7,616 bases of DNA from Chloroflexota bacterium. Lineage in GTDB: Bacteria; Chloroflexota; Dehalococcoidia; UBA2247; RBG-13-53-26. Under the pieces are notes generated by a model. It saw only the letters and a program-made list of their open reading frames with translations, did no database searches and was not told where the DNA came from. Positions 7,101 to 7,616 of this stretch are shown one piece after another; position 1 is the first letter of the stretch; the number at the start of each line of letters is the position of its first letter. The stretch is from assembly GCA_003650185.1 (NCBI GenBank), contig QMOF01000109.1:1-7616 (forward strand), given 5' to 3'. The translations under genes were made by a program, and so were the position numbers.

Positions 7101-7558
7101 CGGATGACGTGGCCGGCTGTCCCGAACCCTTCAGGAGACATGGTCTTCCGCGCAGCAGCACCTGCCGAGGCGACGATGATAGGGGAGTCGTCACCTCTCC
7201 CACGTGCTTCCCTTGCCCTGACCAGGCAAGCCACAACCCGCAGCCTCTGGTGCTCTATGTACGGGTCCACGGTCAGGTCTTCATAGGGCAAAGTGTCTGG
7301 CTCGGGGAACAGCAGTGTCTCTGACTGTTGACCGGCCCATGCGGCAACCTCACTGTGGAACCTCCGGGCTTCTTCTGACGTTGGCACCAGGACCATGGTC
7401 GGCACCGACAGCCACCGGTGCAGTGCGGCCACCACAAAGGGCTGAGCTGCACCAGCCACTACCACGGTGCGGTCAGGTTGCGGCCCGGCCAGATCCTCGG
7501 CTAGCTGCCGCAAAGCCGGCATGGCCTCCGCCACTGACATCAGGCCGGAAATATCCAC
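4181..7558 (-). CDS. mfd: Transcription-repair coupling factor Mfd
   Basis: This 1125-residue protein is a full-length Mfd, close in size to the E. coli and B. subtilis proteins. Mfd is a DNA translocase that binds RNA polymerase stalled at lesions, pushes it off and recruits UvrA to start excision repair. In order: a UvrB-like N-terminal module (about 25-350), with LPYEDL (90-95) and FAQRGGILDVYPP (184-196), whose R187 matches the UvrA-binding arginine region; the RNA polymerase-interaction (CarD-like) domain with VEHGIGRFVGM (451-461) and LYVPVDQ; Walker A GDVGYGKT (593-600); DEEQ (694-697); SATPIPRT (720-727); helicase motifs FFVHNR (778-783) and QLRGRVGR (863-870); the TRG translocation motif LEIRGAGNLLGPEQSG (915-930); and the C-terminal D7 domain (about 975-1110), which in the family holds the protein autoinhibited. 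The start is GTG at 7558, with TGGAG 7 bases upstream; the later ATG at 7540 has no ribosome site. A short Gly/His-rich tail follows D7 and overlaps the HAD gene's stop. No catalytic residue is missing. Confidence 0.99.
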   Translation of the reverse strand: MDISGLMSVAEAMPALRQLAEDLAGPQPDRTVVVAGAAQPFVVAALHRWLSVPTMVLVPTSEEARRFHSEVAAWAGQQSETLLFPEPDTLPYEDLTVDPYIEHQRLRVVACLVRAREARGRGDDSPIIVASAGAAARKTMSPEGFGTAGHVIRRGTSVPPFDLVARWVDMGYERTSMVEVPGTFAQRGGILDVYPPHTGLPARIEFLGNMVDSIRLFDPNTQLSVEMLSEVDVVPAKEAAGGGEGTIADYLPPGSLVIEVEPRGVEAALEKLDVQARQLRAAHGDKAEWGRDSRVPYLLHGELEAELGGMRRVTLARWPSGEGSEHRLGFGAAPSYGGQLDVFVEEVKRLLRRRRTVVILSHQAARLAELLAENDVLATPVSQIDAPPEAGSLVLVAGSVSEGWTVGREVFVLTDKEIFGFVKQARAKKARPVEHKALLPDLSPGDYVVHVEHGIGRFVGMIRMQVDGAEREYLSLQYAAADRLYVPVDQADRVSRYLGSAGGTPTLTRLGTHEWERVKRRVKESAREMARELLALYASREVVPGLSFSRDTLWQQELEASFAYVETPDQMEAVNRVKEDMEKPKPMDRLVCGDVGYGKTEVALRAAFKAVMDGKQVAMLVPTTVLAQQHFDTFTERLSAFPTRVEMLSRFRSIKEQQAIIEDLKNGSIDICIGTHRLLQRDVSFKDLGLVIIDEEQRFGVAHKERLKRMRREVDVLTLSATPIPRTLHMALVGVRDMSTMETPPEERLPIKTYVSEYNGSLIREAVMRELERNGQVFFVHNRIHSIHRIAQTLRELVPEANMAIAHGRMSEEKLEQTMLDFTQGKVDVLICTTIIESGLDIPNVNTLIVNDADRLGLAQLYQLRGRVGRGNHRAYAYFLYGKGKRLTPAAEKRLQTIFEATELGGGFRIALKDLEIRGAGNLLGPEQSGHIAAVGFDLYCQLLAEAVEEARAGWLGAEGARPVMAQEALPSIDLPLSAYIPEAYVSDMGVRLDLYQRLARAKSLEEVTGLAEELKDRFGALPREVRHLFYIVELRVLAAQAGIESISRDGGEITVRTREGQLVDLARVLDQRRGMRVGSTQVRLDMGLVGGGWRGVLREIVETLAVHQRSGPGHAVLAGGPHHT

Positions 7559-7565
7559 CGTTCTG

Positions 7566-7570
7566 CTCCA
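7566..7570 (-). promoter_or_regulatory. Ribosome-binding site deciding the mfd GTG start
   Basis: Read leftward, TGGAG lies 7 bases before the GTG at 7558. This supports the GTG over the in-frame ATG 18 bases further in, which has no comparable site. Confidence 0.6.
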
Positions 7571-7579
7571 AACACCTTC

Positions 7580-7606
7580 AGGGCTAGCCTGAGACAGACT
7601 AGCCCT
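7580..7606 (-). repeat. 12-bp hairpin in the mfd leader
   Basis: Two 12-base arms (7580-7591 and 7595-7606) form an inverted repeat around a 3-base loop. Eleven positions pair perfectly. The twelfth would be a G-U pair in leftward RNA but an A-C mismatch in rightward RNA, which favours function in the mfd-sense transcript. The hairpin ends 9 bases before the mfd ribosome site and 21 before the start codon. No T tract follows on either strand, so it is not a standard intrinsic terminator. It could be a leader structure affecting mfd expression or RNA stability, a protein-binding dyad, or a Rho-independent-like end of a gene beyond the window. Confidence 0.6.
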
Positions 7607-7616
7607 CCTCCAACCA

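Noticed and set aside
4181..7558. Mfd reading as UvrB, RecG or PriA
   Set aside because: The UvrB-like module, CarD-like polymerase-binding domain, TRG motif and D7 domain occur together only in Mfd.
7580..7606. Dyad upstream of mfd as an intrinsic terminator
   Set aside because: Neither strand has a T tract after the stem.
1..7616. A defence system, mobile element or CRISPR array
   Set aside because: No direct-repeat array, transposase, integrase, toxin-antitoxin pair or defence effector is present. The sirtuin is a compact stand-alone enzyme, not a SIR2 domain fused to a defence module.

Overview
The window is ordinary bacterial chromosome: six protein-coding genes fill almost all of it. 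GC is high by eye, starts include GTG, and several genes have recognisable Shine-Dalgarno sites. The conserved hypothetical protein, the sirtuin and the HAD hydrolase resemble what I remember from Chloroflexota (Dehalococcoidia-like) genomes. That assignment is from memory and is weak. I see no rRNA, tRNA, CRISPR array, insertion sequence or phage gene.

Layout, left to right. Bases 1-105 are a leader that may hold the end of an upstream gene. A DUF89 (damage-control phosphatase family) gene runs rightward, 106-945. It converges, with a 20-base gap, on a leftward three-gene cluster. In transcription order the cluster is an MBL-fold hydrolase (3417-2662), a conserved hypothetical protein (2619-1921) and a divergent Sir2-type NAD-dependent deacylase (1766-966). 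A 68-base divergent intergenic region with an exact TATAAT on the leftward strand separates this cluster from a rightward HAD-family hydrolase (3486-4190). The HAD gene overlaps tail to tail, by 10 bases, with a leftward full-length mfd (7558-4181). mfd encodes the transcription-repair coupling factor and takes up nearly half of the window. Just upstream of the mfd start is a near-perfect 12-bp dyad (7580-7606).

Functionally, only mfd has a firmly assigned role: it removes stalled RNA polymerase and recruits UvrA for nucleotide excision repair. The DUF89, HAD and MBL proteins are hydrolases of unknown substrate, and the sirtuin consumes NAD+. One could read the neighbourhood as a damage-handling or housekeeping group, but gene orientation does not support one regulon. 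The only plausible operon is MBL - hypothetical - sirtuin. I found no convincing new multi-gene system. The points most worth a second look are the mfd leader hairpin, the non-canonical residues in the sirtuin, the HAD enzyme lacking its second catalytic aspartate, and the unassigned protein between the MBL hydrolase and the sirtuin.
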